A stretch of 64,000 nucleotides of DNA, taken from assembly GCF_947496075.1 (NCBI RefSeq), contig NZ_CANMBJ010000005.1, positions 124,001-188,000 on the forward strand, written 5' to 3'. This DNA is from an uncultured Tateyamaria sp. (GTDB taxonomy: Bacteria; Pseudomonadota; Alphaproteobacteria; Rhodobacterales; Rhodobacteraceae). The notes under the pieces were generated by a model. It worked only from the letters and a program-made list of their open reading frames with translations. It had not been told where the DNA came from and did not search any database. The position numbers were made by a program, and so were the translations under genes. This document shows positions 1 through 10,458 of the stretch, piece by piece (positions within the stretch are counted from its first letter, which is position 1; each line of letters opens with the position of its first letter).

Positions 1-513
1 GCACCCGTCCGCCAAACGGTCATGCGGCAGATGATCATTGAACACGACATAGCCCACCTGCCAGTCCGAAATGCGCTGAGGCAACTCTGCATAAAGGTCA
101 AGCATATGGGTTTCGAACCGCAATTGCGGGCGCAGGTCTGTTACAACGTCACCGCGCGTGGCGATCATGGCGTTGAACACCTGATCGGCAAAGTCGACGC
201 TGCGCAGCCCGCCTTCCCAACTGATGAACTGGGCCATGACGGCGGTGGTGATACCGTTGGCTGCGATCTCGGCCTCGGCCGCAACAATCCCTTCGTTCAT
301 CTGCTTCATCGCGCCCCGGCGCGGGGCCATGTGCCGTTCAAACCCGTCGCCATGCACGTCGACGATACCGGGTAGGATGCGGTACCCGCTCAGATCGGCG
401 GACCGGCCCGTAGGCGCATCGACCACAACGCCATCAGCCATCGACAGGCGGGCAGTTTCCAGTCCGGAGGGCTGCAGAACCGCACCGCCAACCAGATCAA
501 TTTTCAGCATCAT
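1..513 (-). CDS. phnM: PhnM-like amidohydrolase, N-terminal part (truncated by window edge)
   Basis: The reading frame runs off the left edge of the window; about 170 N-terminal residues are visible. PhnM hydrolyses ribose 1-methylphosphonate 5-triphosphate to the 5-phosphate in the carbon-phosphorus lyase pathway. What is seen: a beta-rich amidohydrolase N-terminus, then the metal-site stretch [19 protein letters not shown] at about residues 47-65, which has the HxD metal motif and the ER.MxPR continuation typical of PhnM. Two tandem ATG codons (511-513 and 508-510) are possible starts. The gene overlaps the end of the upstream hydrolase gene by about 17 bp, so both are probably one transcript. 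Other phn genes would lie outside the window. A different PhnM-like amidohydrolase remains possible. Confidence 0.72.
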   Translation of the reverse strand, partial: MMLKIDLVGGAVLQPSGLETARLSMADGVVVDAPTGRSADLSGYRILPGIVDVHGDGFERHMAPRRGAMKQMNEGIVAAEAEIAANGITTAVMAQFISWEGGLRSVDFADQVFNAMIATRGDVVTDLRPQLRFETHMLDLYAELPQRISDWQVGYVVFNDHLPHDRLADGC

Positions 514-1267
514 CGCTTCCTTGCAGGCAACCCCCGTCCGGACATCCCAGCTGTTCCAGCACGGCATCAATCCAGCGCAGTTCGCGGTCAAAAGCACCAT
601 TGTCAAGAAAGGTCAGCACCTGCGCGATGACATTCGGGTTGTTCATCATGAAGGTGTGGGTGACAGGCAGCACGATGTGGTCGGACATGCCCGCCACCGG
701 AGTGGCCAGCACCGACACCTTGCCATCATCCCGCCCCGGCAGGAGCGACGAGAAATAGGGATTGAGGGATTGTTCCCCAGCGATGATGCCCACTGGGTAT
801 GTGACGGCGGGCAAGCTGCGCGGCAGGCTGTCATCACCCGTGCCAAGTTGCCGGCCTGCGGGGCCGTTGAACCAGCCGAAAGCCTCAAGGTCACCAAGTT
901 CATCCACCACTTCGCTGCCACGGTTGGGCGGGGCCAGCATCACCACACGGCCCAGATTGGCGGGCACGCCATGGTTGGCAAACCAATAGCGCACAAGAAT
1001 GCCCCCCATCGAGTGCGTAACGAAATGCACCGTTTCGGCACCGCAGCTTTCGAGGGCACGGGGCACAACGTCACGTGCCAGCGTCTCAACCGTTTCGTTG
1101 GTGGACGGATAGCCCGGGCGTATAACGCGGTAGCCATCCGTGAGCAGCGCCTGTTGCAGCACCAGAAGCGATGCCTCGGTCCGGGCAAGCCCGTGCAACA
1201 ACACCACGCAATCCGCGCGGGCACTTGCGGCAATCAGAACAAGAACAAGGACAGCAATCCATCTCAT
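497..1267 (-). CDS. Secreted alpha/beta-hydrolase, triacylglycerol lipase-like
   Basis: 256 aa. Residues 1-18 form a signal peptide ending ASARA, so the protein is probably periplasmic or secreted. The oxyanion-hole motif LLHGLAR (about 23-29) and the nucleophile elbow THSMGG (Ser86) match lipases of the EstA/LipA-like group. Asp180/181 and His204 (VTHTF) are the likely remaining triad residues. The substrate is unknown; a hydrophobic ester is plausible. Its 3' end overlaps the PhnM-like gene. No lid domain or chaperone gene is seen. Confidence 0.8.
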   Translation of the reverse strand: MRWIAVLVLVLIAASARADCVVLLHGLARTEASLLVLQQALLTDGYRVIRPGYPSTNETVETLARDVVPRALESCGAETVHFVTHSMGGILVRYWFANHGVPANLGRVVMLAPPNRGSEVVDELGDLEAFGWFNGPAGRQLGTGDDSLPRSLPAVTYPVGIIAGEQSLNPYFSSLLPGRDDGKVSVLATPVAGMSDHIVLPVTHTFMMNNPNVIAQVLTFLDNGAFDRELRWIDAVLEQLGCPDGGCLQGSDDAEN

Positions 1268-1338
1268 ACCCTTGAGATAGCCCCATGCGCCCGCTTATGG
1301 AATGATTACGCGTCGTCGCCCTTGGAAAGGTTTTGCCC

Positions 1339-1791
1339 ATGCGCCCGAAATCCCCCCGCATCGCCGTCCGCGCCGTGATCGTCGAGGATGAACGTCTGTT
1401 GATGGTCAACGCATGGCACACGGCCAAGAGCGCCTTGATGTGTGCCCCCGGAGGCGGGGTCGAGGTTGGCAGCAGCCTGCCGGACAACCTGGCGCGTGAG
1501 GTCCATGAAGAAACCGGGCTGACGGTCGAAGTTGGCGCGCCGTGTCTGGTCAATGAATACCATGATCCGCCCAGCCAGTTTCATCAGGTCGAGGTGTTCT
1601 TTCGCTGCACCATTGTTCCCGGGACGCTACGCCCGGAGGTGTGGCACGATGCCGAAGCGGTTGTGACCGAGCGGCGTTGGCTGACGGCAGAGGAACTGTC
1701 GCAGGTGCCGCACAAGCCCGACAGCCTTGGGGCTGTTGCCTTTGGCGGCGCAGGTGTCAGTTACGACCCGATTGAGCCGCTGATGCGGTGA
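1339..1791 (+). CDS. Nudix hydrolase
   Basis: 150 aa from ATG 1339, which has a GGAAAGG ribosome site 8 nt upstream; an in-frame TTG at 1333 is less likely. Nudix enzymes cleave nucleoside diphosphates linked to another group, using Mg or Mn. The Nudix box covers about residues 37-60 and ends REVHEETGL, keeping the catalytic EExG. The first conserved Glu of the box (G-x5-E) is replaced by Ser, a deviation that may alter metal binding. Substrate cannot be predicted. The last 35 bp overlap the 3' end of the convergent DMT transporter gene. Confidence 0.85.
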   Translation: MRPKSPRIAVRAVIVEDERLLMVNAWHTAKSALMCAPGGGVEVGSSLPDNLAREVHEETGLTVEVGAPCLVNEYHDPPSQFHQVEVFFRCTIVPGTLRPEVWHDAEAVVTERRWLTAEELSQVPHKPDSLGAVAFGGAGVSYDPIEPLMR

Positions 1792-2605
1792 TTGCAATTG
1801 CGATGCCGCCAATGACCAGGGCTGCGGAAAGCGCAAGCGTGAGCGACAGGGCTTCGCCCAAAAGCAAGGCACCGCCTGCGATTGCGATGATGGGCACGCT
1901 CAACTGCACCACTGCTGCTGTCTGCCCCTGAAGCCGTGGCAGGACCGAGTACCACAGCGCATAGCCCAGGCCGGACGTGACGGCCCCCGACAGGATGGCA
2001 AGCGCAATGCCAGATGGCGCGGCGTGCAGGCCCGTTCCAAGCAGCAATACCGCCAGCAGTGGCGTCGCGACAACAAAGTTGGCCGCAGTGGCGGACAGCG
2101 GGTCCTGCGCCCCTTTGCCCGCAAGGGTGTACGCGGCCCAGCCAAGCCCGGCGATGACCATCAAGAGGGCACCGGCGATATCTCCGCCCGCGCCGTCCGT
2201 CGGCCAGAGGGCAATCAACAGCCCGGCAAAGGCAATGCCTGCCCCCGCAACCTGTCGCGCCGTCGGGCGCGCGCCGCGCATGGCCGACCAGCCGAACATG
2301 CTAACCTGCACGGTACCGAACAGGATCAAGGCACCAAGGCCCGCGTCCAGCGTCACGTAGGCTAGCGAGAAGCCGATCATGTATGCAGCGAGGCTTGTGG
2401 CGCCGACAAGCCGTCCGCGCTGCAGCAGTGGAAGGCCACCGCCGCGCACCGTCAGGATCATGCAAAGAGCAACCGCCCCCGCCACCACGCGGATCATCGC
2501 AAAGCTGGACGGGTCGATGGCACCGCTGTCGACCGCCATACGGTTCAGGACCGAATTGGCGGCAAAGGCAATCATGGTGAGGCAGGTCAAAAGGATCAGG
2601 CGCAT
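1757..2605 (-). CDS. DMT-superfamily (EamA) transporter
   Basis: 282 aa from ATG 2605, five bases after the stop of the kinase-like gene, so the pair is likely co-transcribed. About ten hydrophobic helices arranged as two EamA repeats are seen, with a typical motif LNRMAVDSGAIDPSSFAMIR near the start of the first repeat. Family members export amino acids, metabolites or drugs; the substrate is unknown. The longer upstream frame runs back into the preceding gene and is rejected as a start. The 3' end overlaps the convergent Nudix gene. Confidence 0.88.
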   Translation of the reverse strand: MRLILLTCLTMIAFAANSVLNRMAVDSGAIDPSSFAMIRVVAGAVALCMILTVRGGGLPLLQRGRLVGATSLAAYMIGFSLAYVTLDAGLGALILFGTVQVSMFGWSAMRGARPTARQVAGAGIAFAGLLIALWPTDGAGGDIAGALLMVIAGLGWAAYTLAGKGAQDPLSATAANFVVATPLLAVLLLGTGLHAAPSGIALAILSGAVTSGLGYALWYSVLPRLQGQTAAVVQLSVPIIAIAGGALLLGEALSLTLALSAALVIGGIAIAITASAAQSGRN

Positions 2606-2609
2606 GGTA

Positions 2610-3155
2610 TCAGCGGTGTGGAATGCCGAGGTTGCCGATGGCAAGTGCCGTTTCAAGGTCTGACAGAAAGTTGTGGACCTGGGCGGGGGTCGTGAAGTGA
2701 TATCTGGTCTTGTCCCGAGGTGCGTTTTCATAGAGCGCACGCGCCTTTTCGCGGGAGCTGTTGCGCGTCCGCCAGATGAAGGACAGGAAGTCCCAATCAA
2801 GTTGTTCCGGGCATCCTTCGGGCAAGTCCGGTCGGCTTTGACCGAAGTACCGCAGGGATCGCCATATCACGCGGCGCAGGCGCAGCCCGACAGGCAGGTC
2901 GAGCCAGATCAGCGTATCTGCTCGAGCAAGCCGCTCGGGCCATGTCGCGCTGTGTCCGCCTTCGAAAATCCACTTTGACTGTTCAATGGCATCGAGTGTC
3001 ATCCGTGTCTTTTCAGCCCTGTCCCGCTCGACCCATCCGTGTTTCCAGTGGATGTGGTCGATATGGATGACGGGGAGAAACGTCTTGTCCCCCAGATGCC
3101 GCGCCAGGGTCGATTTGCCGGATCCGGGCTGCCCGATGATCATTACACGCTGCAT
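2610..3155 (-). CDS. Small P-loop kinase-like protein (FlaR/topology-modulation type)
   Basis: 181 aa from ATG 3155. A Walker A motif GQPGSGKST sits at residues 8-16, followed by HIDHIHW and the FEGGHSATWPERLARADTLI region usual in adenylate-kinase-like FlaR proteins, and an Arg-rich lid. These are probably cytosolic nucleotide or small-molecule kinases; the historical name 'DNA topology modulation protein' does not define a reaction. It sits directly upstream of the DMT transporter. The frame is open further upstream to 3275, but the Walker A spacing and a Met just before it support 3155. Confidence 0.8.
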   Translation of the reverse strand: MQRVMIIGQPGSGKSTLARHLGDKTFLPVIHIDHIHWKHGWVERDRAEKTRMTLDAIEQSKWIFEGGHSATWPERLARADTLIWLDLPVGLRLRRVIWRSLRYFGQSRPDLPEGCPEQLDWDFLSFIWRTRNSSREKARALYENAPRDKTRYHFTTPAQVHNFLSDLETALAIGNLGIPHR

Positions 3156-3317
3156 GTGTCGGACCGTGGCGCAAGGTGGGAACAGGTGCAATAGGACGCG
3201 CCGCGATTGGAGCCTGAGCACCGGCAGAGGCATGTCCGGGCCGACCCGCCAGCAGCTCTTGTGTCTGCTCAGCATAGCTCCATATAGTTATCATGCTAAC
3301 CATTTGGAGAATCTGCC

Positions 3318-3611
3318 ATGACCGAGCTCAGCGTGTTCGCTACCATTCGTCCGAAACCCGAGCATAAATCAGACGCCCTAGCGGCAATCGAGGGTATTCT
3401 GTCGGCCACCCGCGCCGAGCCGGGGTGCCACCGGTTTGAGTTGAATGTGGGAGTGGAGGACACAGGCGCACTCTATCTTGTGGAGCATTGGGCGGACGAC
3501 GCCGCGCTCGATGCGCATTATGACATGGACTATATAAAACGTGTCTTTGCCGCCTATGAGGACTGGCTGGTAGAACCGGTTGAGATCGTGCGGATGCGGC
3601 GGCACGCCTGA
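3318..3611 (+). CDS. Antibiotic-biosynthesis-monooxygenase-fold protein (YgiN-like)
   Basis: 97 aa, one ABM (dimeric ferredoxin-like) domain. Recognised from the strand pattern VFATIRPKPEHKSDAL, the GCHRFELN segment and YLVEHWADDAALDAHY near the middle. Relatives include quinol monooxygenase YgiN and heme-degrading enzymes, but many have no known substrate. TTGGAG lies 8-12 nt before the ATG. The stop overlaps the start of the MarR gene (TGATG), so the two form an operon and the regulator probably controls this enzyme. Confidence 0.83.
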   Translation: MTELSVFATIRPKPEHKSDALAAIEGILSATRAEPGCHRFELNVGVEDTGALYLVEHWADDAALDAHYDMDYIKRVFAAYEDWLVEPVEIVRMRRHA

Positions 3612-4045
3612 TGTTCTTTCTGAAAGAGCTGCCCAGCACTGAAATGATTGCAGGCGTGACGGCGGACGTCCCCAACGTTGACGCAGTACACGTGCTGACC
3701 GTGCTGGAGCGTCTGCGCCAAGCAAGTATCCTGCTGCGCGACATTGAGGCGTTCCTGCGCACCCACACCCTTTCACAAACGCAGTTTCTGTCGTTGATGA
3801 TGATCGTGCGGGAACCCGATCGCAACAGCCTGTCGGCGGCTGAAATTGCCAAACGGCTGGATGTGTCAAAGCCGGTGCTGAGCAAGGCGATTGGAAGCCT
3901 GATGGACAAGGGGTTACTTGCCCCCGCCACCAAGCAACCTGCCGACCAACGCGAAAAGCAACTGAGCCTGACAGAAAAGGGTCACGGGGTTTTTGCCGGT
4001 GTCCTGCCCGGCTACTTCGCCCTTTTGCACAAGTCCGAAGTATGA
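3611..4045 (+). CDS. MarR-family transcriptional regulator
   Basis: 144 aa with a winged helix-turn-helix: SAAEIAKRLDVSKPVLSKAIGSLMDKGLL is the DNA-recognition region (about residues 77-105), followed by a wing containing DQREKQLSLTEKG. MarR dimers repress target genes and release DNA on binding small aromatic ligands or oxidants. Translationally coupled to the ABM-fold monooxygenase gene, suggesting autoregulation of the pair in response to a quinone or phenolic compound (inference). The N-terminal ~25 residues before the dimerisation helix are unusual and could mean a later start. Confidence 0.85.
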   Translation: MFFLKELPSTEMIAGVTADVPNVDAVHVLTVLERLRQASILLRDIEAFLRTHTLSQTQFLSLMMIVREPDRNSLSAAEIAKRLDVSKPVLSKAIGSLMDKGLLAPATKQPADQREKQLSLTEKGHGVFAGVLPGYFALLHKSEV

Positions 4046-4237
4046 GCGTTCAAGGGCCAAGTGATCCCCCCGCCCGTGTGGTCAAAGCGAAACAGGTTCG
4101 CTTGCACATCTTGCCGGAGCGATGCCTCCACTCTTGAATCCGAGGTGCAATCAGCGGGCGATTGCTTCGCCCATTCATGTGTTTCTTTGTCGGCGCAAAA
4201 CGTAACTCTTACTGTTGCATTACACTCGCAACTCAAT

Positions 4238-4251
4238 AAGTTACGTAACTT
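4238..4251. promoter_or_regulatory. 14-bp perfect palindrome, candidate operator of the CobW/DUF1826 operon
   Basis: AAGTTACGTAACTT is a perfect inverted repeat 24 bp before the ATG of the COG0523 gene, inside an AT-rich stretch that also carries GTTGC-n9-GCAAC (about 4214-4232). COG0523 genes are often controlled by the zinc repressor Zur. The exact sequence is not a textbook Zur box, so the regulator is only inferred. Confidence 0.45.
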
Positions 4252-4275
4252 GTATATCAAGCAAAGGAGTGATGC

Positions 4276-5487
4276 ATGTCAGATACTCGTCTTCCGGTTA
4301 CGGTGCTTTCGGGCTTTCTTGGCGCGGGAAAGACCACGCTGCTCAACCGTGTCCTTAACAATCGCGACGGTCGCCGGGTCGCGGTGATCGTGAATGACAT
4401 GTCCGAGGTGAATATCGATGCAGACCTCGTGCGCGCGGACACGGAACTGAGCCGGACGGACGAAACGCTGGTCGAGATGTCGAATGGCTGCATCTGCTGC
4501 ACTTTGCGCGACGATCTCTTGGACGAAGTGCGCCGTCTGGCTGCCGAAGGGCGTTTCGACTACCTGTTGATCGAGTCCACTGGCATTTCCGAACCATTGC
4601 CCGTCGCGGCGACCTTTGACTTCAGGGATGAGGCTGGCGACAGCCTCTCGGACGTTGCGCGGCTTGATACAATGGTGACGGTCGTCGATGCGGTGAACCT
4701 GTTGAACGATTTTGCATCGCATGACTTCCTGCGCGACCGGGGCGAGACCATGGGAGAGGAGGATGAACGCACCCTTGTTCACCTTCTGACCGACCAGATC
4801 GAATTTGCCGACGTGGTCATTCTGAATAAGGTCGCTGACGCCGGGCCAGAAAAGGTCGATGCCGCCCGCAAGATTATCCGCAGCCTCAATGCCGACGCGG
4901 AGATCATTGAAACCAACCAGTCTGTGGTCGATGCACAGAAAATTCTCGACACCGGTCGCTTCGATTTCGAGAAAGCGCACGAACATCCCATGTGGGCCAA
5001 GGAGTTGTATGGATTTGCCGACCACGTGCCGGAGACGGAAGAATATGGCGTAGCCTCTTACGTCTATCGGGCACGGCTTCCCTTTGTCCCAGAGCGTATT
5101 CTTGAAGTGCTGAACGGTGATCTGCCGGGTGTGATCCGGGCCAAGGGGCATTTCTGGATATCAACCCGACCCAATTGGGTGGCCGAGTTTTCGCTGGCCG
5201 GTGCGCTTTCCAGCGTCCAACCGCTGGGCACCTGGTGGGCCTCGGTGCCCGAGGATCGACGTCCGACCCATGAAAGCGCCCGCGCGTATATGCAGGCGCA
5301 TTGGCAGGAACCATGGGGGGACCGCCGCCAAGAGATTGTTTTCATTGGCGCAGGCATAGATTGGCCGGCATTGAAGGCGCTATTGGATACGTGCCTGGTT
5401 CCCGCAGTTGCGGCAAGGGCGCCTGATGACTTGCCGGACTACCCTGACCCCTTTCCGATCTGGAAACGGGTGGAGGATGCAGCATGA
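4276..5487 (+). CDS. COG0523 (CobW/ZigA-type) GTP-dependent metallochaperone
   Basis: 403 aa with an AAAGGAG ribosome site. The GTPase domain has Walker [10 protein letters not shown] (13-21), the metal motif NGCICCTL with CxCC at 72-75, and ESTGISEP (100-107). The G4 motif reads NKVAD (183-187), with the Asp displaced by one from the usual NKxD. The C-terminal CobW_C domain follows from about residue 250. These proteins deliver zinc or other metals under GTP hydrolysis. The stop overlaps the DUF1826 start by 4 bp (ATGA), a partnership typical of zinc-starvation operons; cobalamin genes are absent, so a zinc role is favoured over CobW proper. Confidence 0.88.
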   Translation: MSDTRLPVTVLSGFLGAGKTTLLNRVLNNRDGRRVAVIVNDMSEVNIDADLVRADTELSRTDETLVEMSNGCICCTLRDDLLDEVRRLAAEGRFDYLLIESTGISEPLPVAATFDFRDEAGDSLSDVARLDTMVTVVDAVNLLNDFASHDFLRDRGETMGEEDERTLVHLLTDQIEFADVVILNKVADAGPEKVDAARKIIRSLNADAEIIETNQSVVDAQKILDTGRFDFEKAHEHPMWAKELYGFADHVPETEEYGVASYVYRARLPFVPERILEVLNGDLPGVIRAKGHFWISTRPNWVAEFSLAGALSSVQPLGTWWASVPEDRRPTHESARAYMQAHWQEPWGDRRQEIVFIGAGIDWPALKALLDTCLVPAVAARAPDDLPDYPDPFPIWKRVEDAA

Positions 5488-6119
5488 ACCTGGTGCGAGA
5501 AGTCCTTAAAGACGCCGCCATTGGCGTGGCGGTTGCCGATGATCCGGCATCGCTCGACACGTTCCTGAAACCGGGATGTGCGGCCGCGATATGGCGTCGG
5601 CAACCCACACCGGATGTTCAAAGCTGGTTGGACGCACTTGACCCGGATGTTCTGCCGCACGGTCGCGTTTTGATACCAACCAGCGCCGTAGCGGAGACGC
5701 TCGGCCACATGTTCGACCTGTCTGGTTTGCCATCAGGACCCGAGCGGGACTGGCTTCAGGCAGATATCAATCTGCTCGCCGACACGTTTGCGGACATGAT
5801 GTCCGCCGCTTTTCTGCGGCTACGTCTGGATCTTGTCACAACCAATGCCTGCCGCAGGTTCCACATCGACGCCGTGACCGCGCGATTGGTCTGCACCTAT
5901 CGTGGCACCGGAACACAGTACGGCGTGTCGCCCCGTGGGAACGCGCCGGGACGCGTGTTTACTGTCCCAACGGGCGCTCCGATCCTGCTGCGCGGAACAC
6001 TTTGGCCAGAGCAGCCGTCGTCCGGTTTGTTGCATCGCTCGCCCCCGATCGAGGGCACCGGTGAAACCCGCCTTGTCCTTGTGCTGGACCCCATATCTGA
6101 GCCGGACGGTGAGGAGTGA
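5484..6119 (+). CDS. DUF1826 protein, partner of the COG0523 metallochaperone
   Basis: 211 aa, translationally coupled to the metallochaperone by an ATGA overlap. The family signature is [21 protein letters not shown] (about residues 126-146), with a conserved Cys and His that could bind metal or iron, and later LLHRSPP. The region resembles a cupin-like 2-oxoglutarate-oxygenase fold, but function is not established. Repeated linkage of DUF1826 to COG0523 genes suggests a role in low-zinc growth. It ends just before a terminator shared with the convergent groEL gene. Confidence 0.8.
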   Translation: MNLVREVLKDAAIGVAVADDPASLDTFLKPGCAAAIWRRQPTPDVQSWLDALDPDVLPHGRVLIPTSAVAETLGHMFDLSGLPSGPERDWLQADINLLADTFADMMSAAFLRLRLDLVTTNACRRFHIDAVTARLVCTYRGTGTQYGVSPRGNAPGRVFTVPTGAPILLRGTLWPEQPSSGLLHRSPPIEGTGETRLVLVLDPISEPDGEE

Positions 6120-6180
6120 GCGCAACCTCTGCCAATCATGCAGTTGATTGTCCGCATTGAACGCTGAGCCGACAATACAG

Positions 6181-6212
6181 AAAAAAAGAGGCCGCCCTGT
6201 TGGACGGCCTCT
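6181..6212 (-). terminator. Intrinsic terminator of groESL
   Basis: The inverted repeat AGAGGCCG...CGGCCTCT (6187-6194 and 6205-6212) with a 10-nt loop is followed, on the minus strand, by a run of seven T (6187-6181). It lies 44 bp past the groEL stop. It may also slow transcription arriving from the DUF1826 side. Confidence 0.85.
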
Positions 6213-6255
6213 CTCAATTTCAGCGGTACAAGCTTCTGCGGAGCAGAAACCCTGA

Positions 6256-7926
<1,671 letters not shown>

Positions 7927-7946
7927 TCAGAGAAACGCGGACGCGC

Positions 7947-8234
7947 TTACTCGATGATCCCCATGATGTCGGATTCTTTCATCATCAGCAGCTCTTCGCC
8001 GTCGATGGTGACCTCGGTGCCGGACCATTTGCCGAACAGCACCTTGTCGCCGGCTTTCACACCCATTTCGATCAGCTCACCGCTGTCTTTGCGGGCGCCG
8101 GGGCCTGCAGACACGATTTCGCCTTCGCTGGGCTTTTCCTTGGCGCTGTCGGGGATGATCAGCCCACCAGCGGTTTTCTCTTCGCTTTCCGTGCGGCGTA
8201 CAAGCACGCGGTCATGAAGCGGTTTCAATGCCAT
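7947..8234 (-). CDS. groS: Co-chaperonin GroES (10 kDa)
   Basis: 95 aa from ATG 8234 (start [11 protein letters not shown] after MAL), preceded by GGAG. It caps the GroEL ring. The mobile-loop segment [18 protein letters not shown] (about 17-34) and the roof region are intact. The frame is open upstream to 8345, but that part contains the promoter and CIRCE element, so the shorter start is right. Confidence 0.97.
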   Translation of the reverse strand: MALKPLHDRVLVRRTESEEKTAGGLIIPDSAKEKPSEGEIVSAGPGARKDSGELIEMGVKAGDKVLFGKWSGTEVTIDGEELLMMKESDIMGIIE

Positions 8235-8289
8235 CTTTGCAGCTCCTTGAGGCTCAAAGTTACTCCCTTGGCCCCCGGATCGGGGACCG

Positions 8290-8316
8290 TTAGCACTCAG
8301 CATGTTCGAGTGATAA
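8290..8316. promoter_or_regulatory. CIRCE element (HrcA operator)
   Basis: TTAGCACTC-n9-GAGTGATAA, one mismatch from the canonical TTAGCACTC-n9-GAGTGCTAA. It lies 55 bp before groES and just downstream of the -10 box, so HrcA bound here would block transcription initiation and relief would follow heat shock. Confidence 0.93.
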
Positions 8317-8323
8317 CGTTGCG

Positions 8324-8352
8324 TATCTAGGGAAGCCCCAACCATGAGTCAA
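8324..8352 (-). promoter_or_regulatory. Sigma-70-type promoter of groESL
   Basis: On the minus strand TTGACT (8352-8347) and TAGATA (8329-8324) are separated by exactly 17 bp, a good housekeeping-sigma match. Transcription would begin at about 8317, at the edge of the CIRCE element, fitting HrcA repression. Confidence 0.75.
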
Positions 8353-8458
8353 CCAGTGTCGCCGCCATAATTTTGCAAAGGTTTTTTGACACATCCTTGG
8401 CAATGGGGCGGAGCTGACTTAGCGTTCGGTGCGGGCGGACAAAAAAAGGAAATGCAGG

Positions 8459-9445
8459 ATGGTTCGACAGCTTTTGTTGGCTTTATCATTTATGGCGCCC
8501 TTGGCGGCACATGCCGCGTGCACCGGAACTGATCTGCGCCCCACACTTGATGATGCCGCGCAGAATGAGATTGCTTCGATTTCGACCAACCTGCCATTTT
8601 CCGAGGGAAACCATTGGCGCGCGGTCCGGGACAACCAGGTGATCAACCTTATTGGGACGATGCATATCTTTGATGCGCGTATGGAGGCCATTGTGGACCG
8701 GTTGGAGCCGGTGGTTGAAACAGCCGACCTGTTGATGGTCGAGATCACCGCCAAGGAAGAAGCGGCGTTACTGAATGCCATCGCGACCGATCCGTCCATC
8801 GCGTTCCTGTCAGACGGCCCAAGCCTGATTGACCTCGTTTCGCCTGAAACCTGGACCGTGTTGTCCGAGGCGGCGCAGGCCCGCGGCGTGCCGCCCTTCA
8901 TGGCTGCAAAGTACCAGCCATGGTTCCTGTCACTGACATTGGGAATAGCGCCCTGCGCCATGGCTGATCTGCATGCCGGGAAGGTTGGGCTGGACAAGAT
9001 GGTCATGGACCGGGCCACTGCAGCGGACGTACCCATCGTCGAATTGGAAACCCATCAGGATTTGATCGCCCTGCTTGGGGCGGAGCCGATTGAGGAGCAG
9101 GTACGGTTTCTGCCGATGATCGCGCAGATGGAGCAATTCATCGTGGATTCGACAGCAACAACGGTCGAAAGCTACTTCGATGAGAAGCATGGCGAGCTTC
9201 TTGCATTCTCACGCGTGTTTTCGCGGGGTCAGGTCGATCTTCCTGATGGCGAGTTTGACGTGCTGTTTGACGACATGATGGAGGAGTTGCTGGTCCAACG
9301 GAATCTGGCGTGGATGGACCGGATCGATGCACGCACTGAAGCCAATATCGTCATCGCTGTGGGTGCCGCGCATTTGTCCGGCGAATCCGGCTTGCTACAG
9401 CAACTGTCAGATCGTGGATTTGAATTGGAGCGCATGCCGTTCTGA
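8459..9445 (+). CDS. TraB/GumN family protein, exported
   Basis: 328 aa from ATG 8459, which has AGGA 8 nt upstream; a GTG start at 8429 would bury the signal peptide. Residues 1-19 are a signal peptide ending AHA. The family hallmarks are INLIGTMHIFD (GTxH motif, about residues 61-71) and VGAAHLSGESGLLQQL near the C-terminus. TraB/GumN proteins resemble the Tiki/PrgY metalloprotease fold; substrates in bacteria are unknown. Single gene; no operon partner is obvious. Confidence 0.85.
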   Translation: MVRQLLLALSFMAPLAAHAACTGTDLRPTLDDAAQNEIASISTNLPFSEGNHWRAVRDNQVINLIGTMHIFDARMEAIVDRLEPVVETADLLMVEITAKEEAALLNAIATDPSIAFLSDGPSLIDLVSPETWTVLSEAAQARGVPPFMAAKYQPWFLSLTLGIAPCAMADLHAGKVGLDKMVMDRATAADVPIVELETHQDLIALLGAEPIEEQVRFLPMIAQMEQFIVDSTATTVESYFDEKHGELLAFSRVFSRGQVDLPDGEFDVLFDDMMEELLVQRNLAWMDRIDARTEANIVIAVGAAHLSGESGLLQQLSDRGFELERMPF

Positions 9446-9482
9446 GCGCTGCATGGCGTTGGCCCGCAATCAACAAGCCTGA

Positions 9483-10157
9483 CTAGCCCCCAAGAACCTG
9501 CCCAGACTGCGCCACCGCTTCGGCCCCCTTGGGCGTCAGGCCATAGACGCCCTTTTCGACCTTTTCGAACCAGCCGTAATGATCGTCGCGCATCATCGTT
9601 GTCGCCCGGATCACACCCGTCTCACGTGCAACATCTGCGCCCTTGCTGGCACCGACTTCGTACAGAAACAGCGCCAGCTTCAGCGCGTCCTGACGATAGG
9701 CGGTGATCAGCCCCACGCGGGTCTGCCCCCCGTTGTTGGGATCACCCTGCCGGGCAGCAAATTCCTTGAGCAACCGGCCCTGCCTCTTGGCGTTCTTGCG
9801 GGGTGCATAGGGGCCGGGATCACAATGGACCTGTACCAGCCCATCGGACAGGCGCACGGTCAAAAGGCCAAGTCCAATGCGACGACACAGGCGCGTCATG
9901 TCCTTGGTCGCCTTGAGGAAGCGTTTTCCCTTGCCCCGTTCGACGGCCATATAAACATCGTCGCTGACCCCAAGCCGGGCGACACATTGGTGTACAAGCG
10001 CCAGTGAAAATCCCAGCTTCAACTCGACAATGACTGGCGGTTCTCCACCGCGCACGGCCACGACATCGGCGGCCCCAACCTCGGACTTCACCACGTACCC
10101 TTGCCCTTCGAGAAAGGTTTTGACGGGTGGGTAGAGGTCGGTTTCGCGCGTGGTCAC
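9483..10157 (-). CDS. DUF2161 protein, predicted PD-(D/E)XK nuclease-like
   Basis: 224 aa from GTG 10157, with CGGAA 7-8 nt upstream; no ATG fits better. The N-terminus TRETDLYPPVKTFLEGQGY and the following VGAADVVAVRGGEPPVIVELK segment give the D...ExK pattern (about residues 32-50) of the PD-(D/E)XK fold, the basis for the DUF2161 'putative phosphodiesterase' label. The C-terminal half looks like a winged helix (AYRQDALKLALFLYEVGASKGADVA). The function is unknown; a role with nucleic acids is inferred only from the fold. A strong hairpin (10178-10204) lies just ahead of the start. Confidence 0.75.
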   Translation of the reverse strand: MTTRETDLYPPVKTFLEGQGYVVKSEVGAADVVAVRGGEPPVIVELKLGFSLALVHQCVARLGVSDDVYMAVERGKGKRFLKATKDMTRLCRRIGLGLLTVRLSDGLVQVHCDPGPYAPRKNAKRQGRLLKEFAARQGDPNNGGQTRVGLITAYRQDALKLALFLYEVGASKGADVARETGVIRATTMMRDDHYGWFEKVEKGVYGLTPKGAEAVAQSGQVLGG

Positions 10158-10218
10158 GTTTGCTTCCGGGCAGTTGGCCCGTGCGAGGTAACCCCACGCA
10201 CGGGACCGTTGGCAAGCC

Positions 10219-10392
10219 CTATCGCCCGCCGGTGCGCCCGGGAAAGCGCGGAGGACGCCCGCCGCGCACCTGCGTGTGCAGGACGTGGTCAGGGTGTCGG
10301 TTGACGCTTGGCCGTTGTGCAACGGGTTTGCAGGGTTGTGATGTCGTGCGGGTGTCGCCCAGTTTCAGGGCTCTTTTCTTGGATATGGGCAT
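10219..10392 (-). other. Possible small basic ORF in the DUF2161 leader
   Basis: 57 codons starting MPISKKRALKLGDTRTT, with AGAAGGGG 6-10 nt ahead of the ATG. The product would be very basic and rich in Arg, Pro and His. No family is recognised. The good ribosome site and the lack of another feature here make translation possible, but the composition could be incidental. It lies between two mini-ORF repeats and the DUF2161 gene on the same strand. Confidence 0.3.
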
Positions 10393-10458
10393 GGGGTGCC
10401 CCTTCTGTCTGAATTGGATGGGACTGCACATACGTGCAGAACGATCCCCGCAGATGCG

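Noticed and set aside
4276-5487. Cobalamin biosynthesis CobW
   Set aside because: No cob genes are nearby and DUF1826 is the partner, so a metal-homeostasis COG0523 member is more likely.
10158-10340. Possible structured RNA (tmRNA, 6S or SRP RNA) upstream of DUF2161
   Set aside because: Strong hairpins exist, but none of the conserved sequence signatures of these RNAs could be found.
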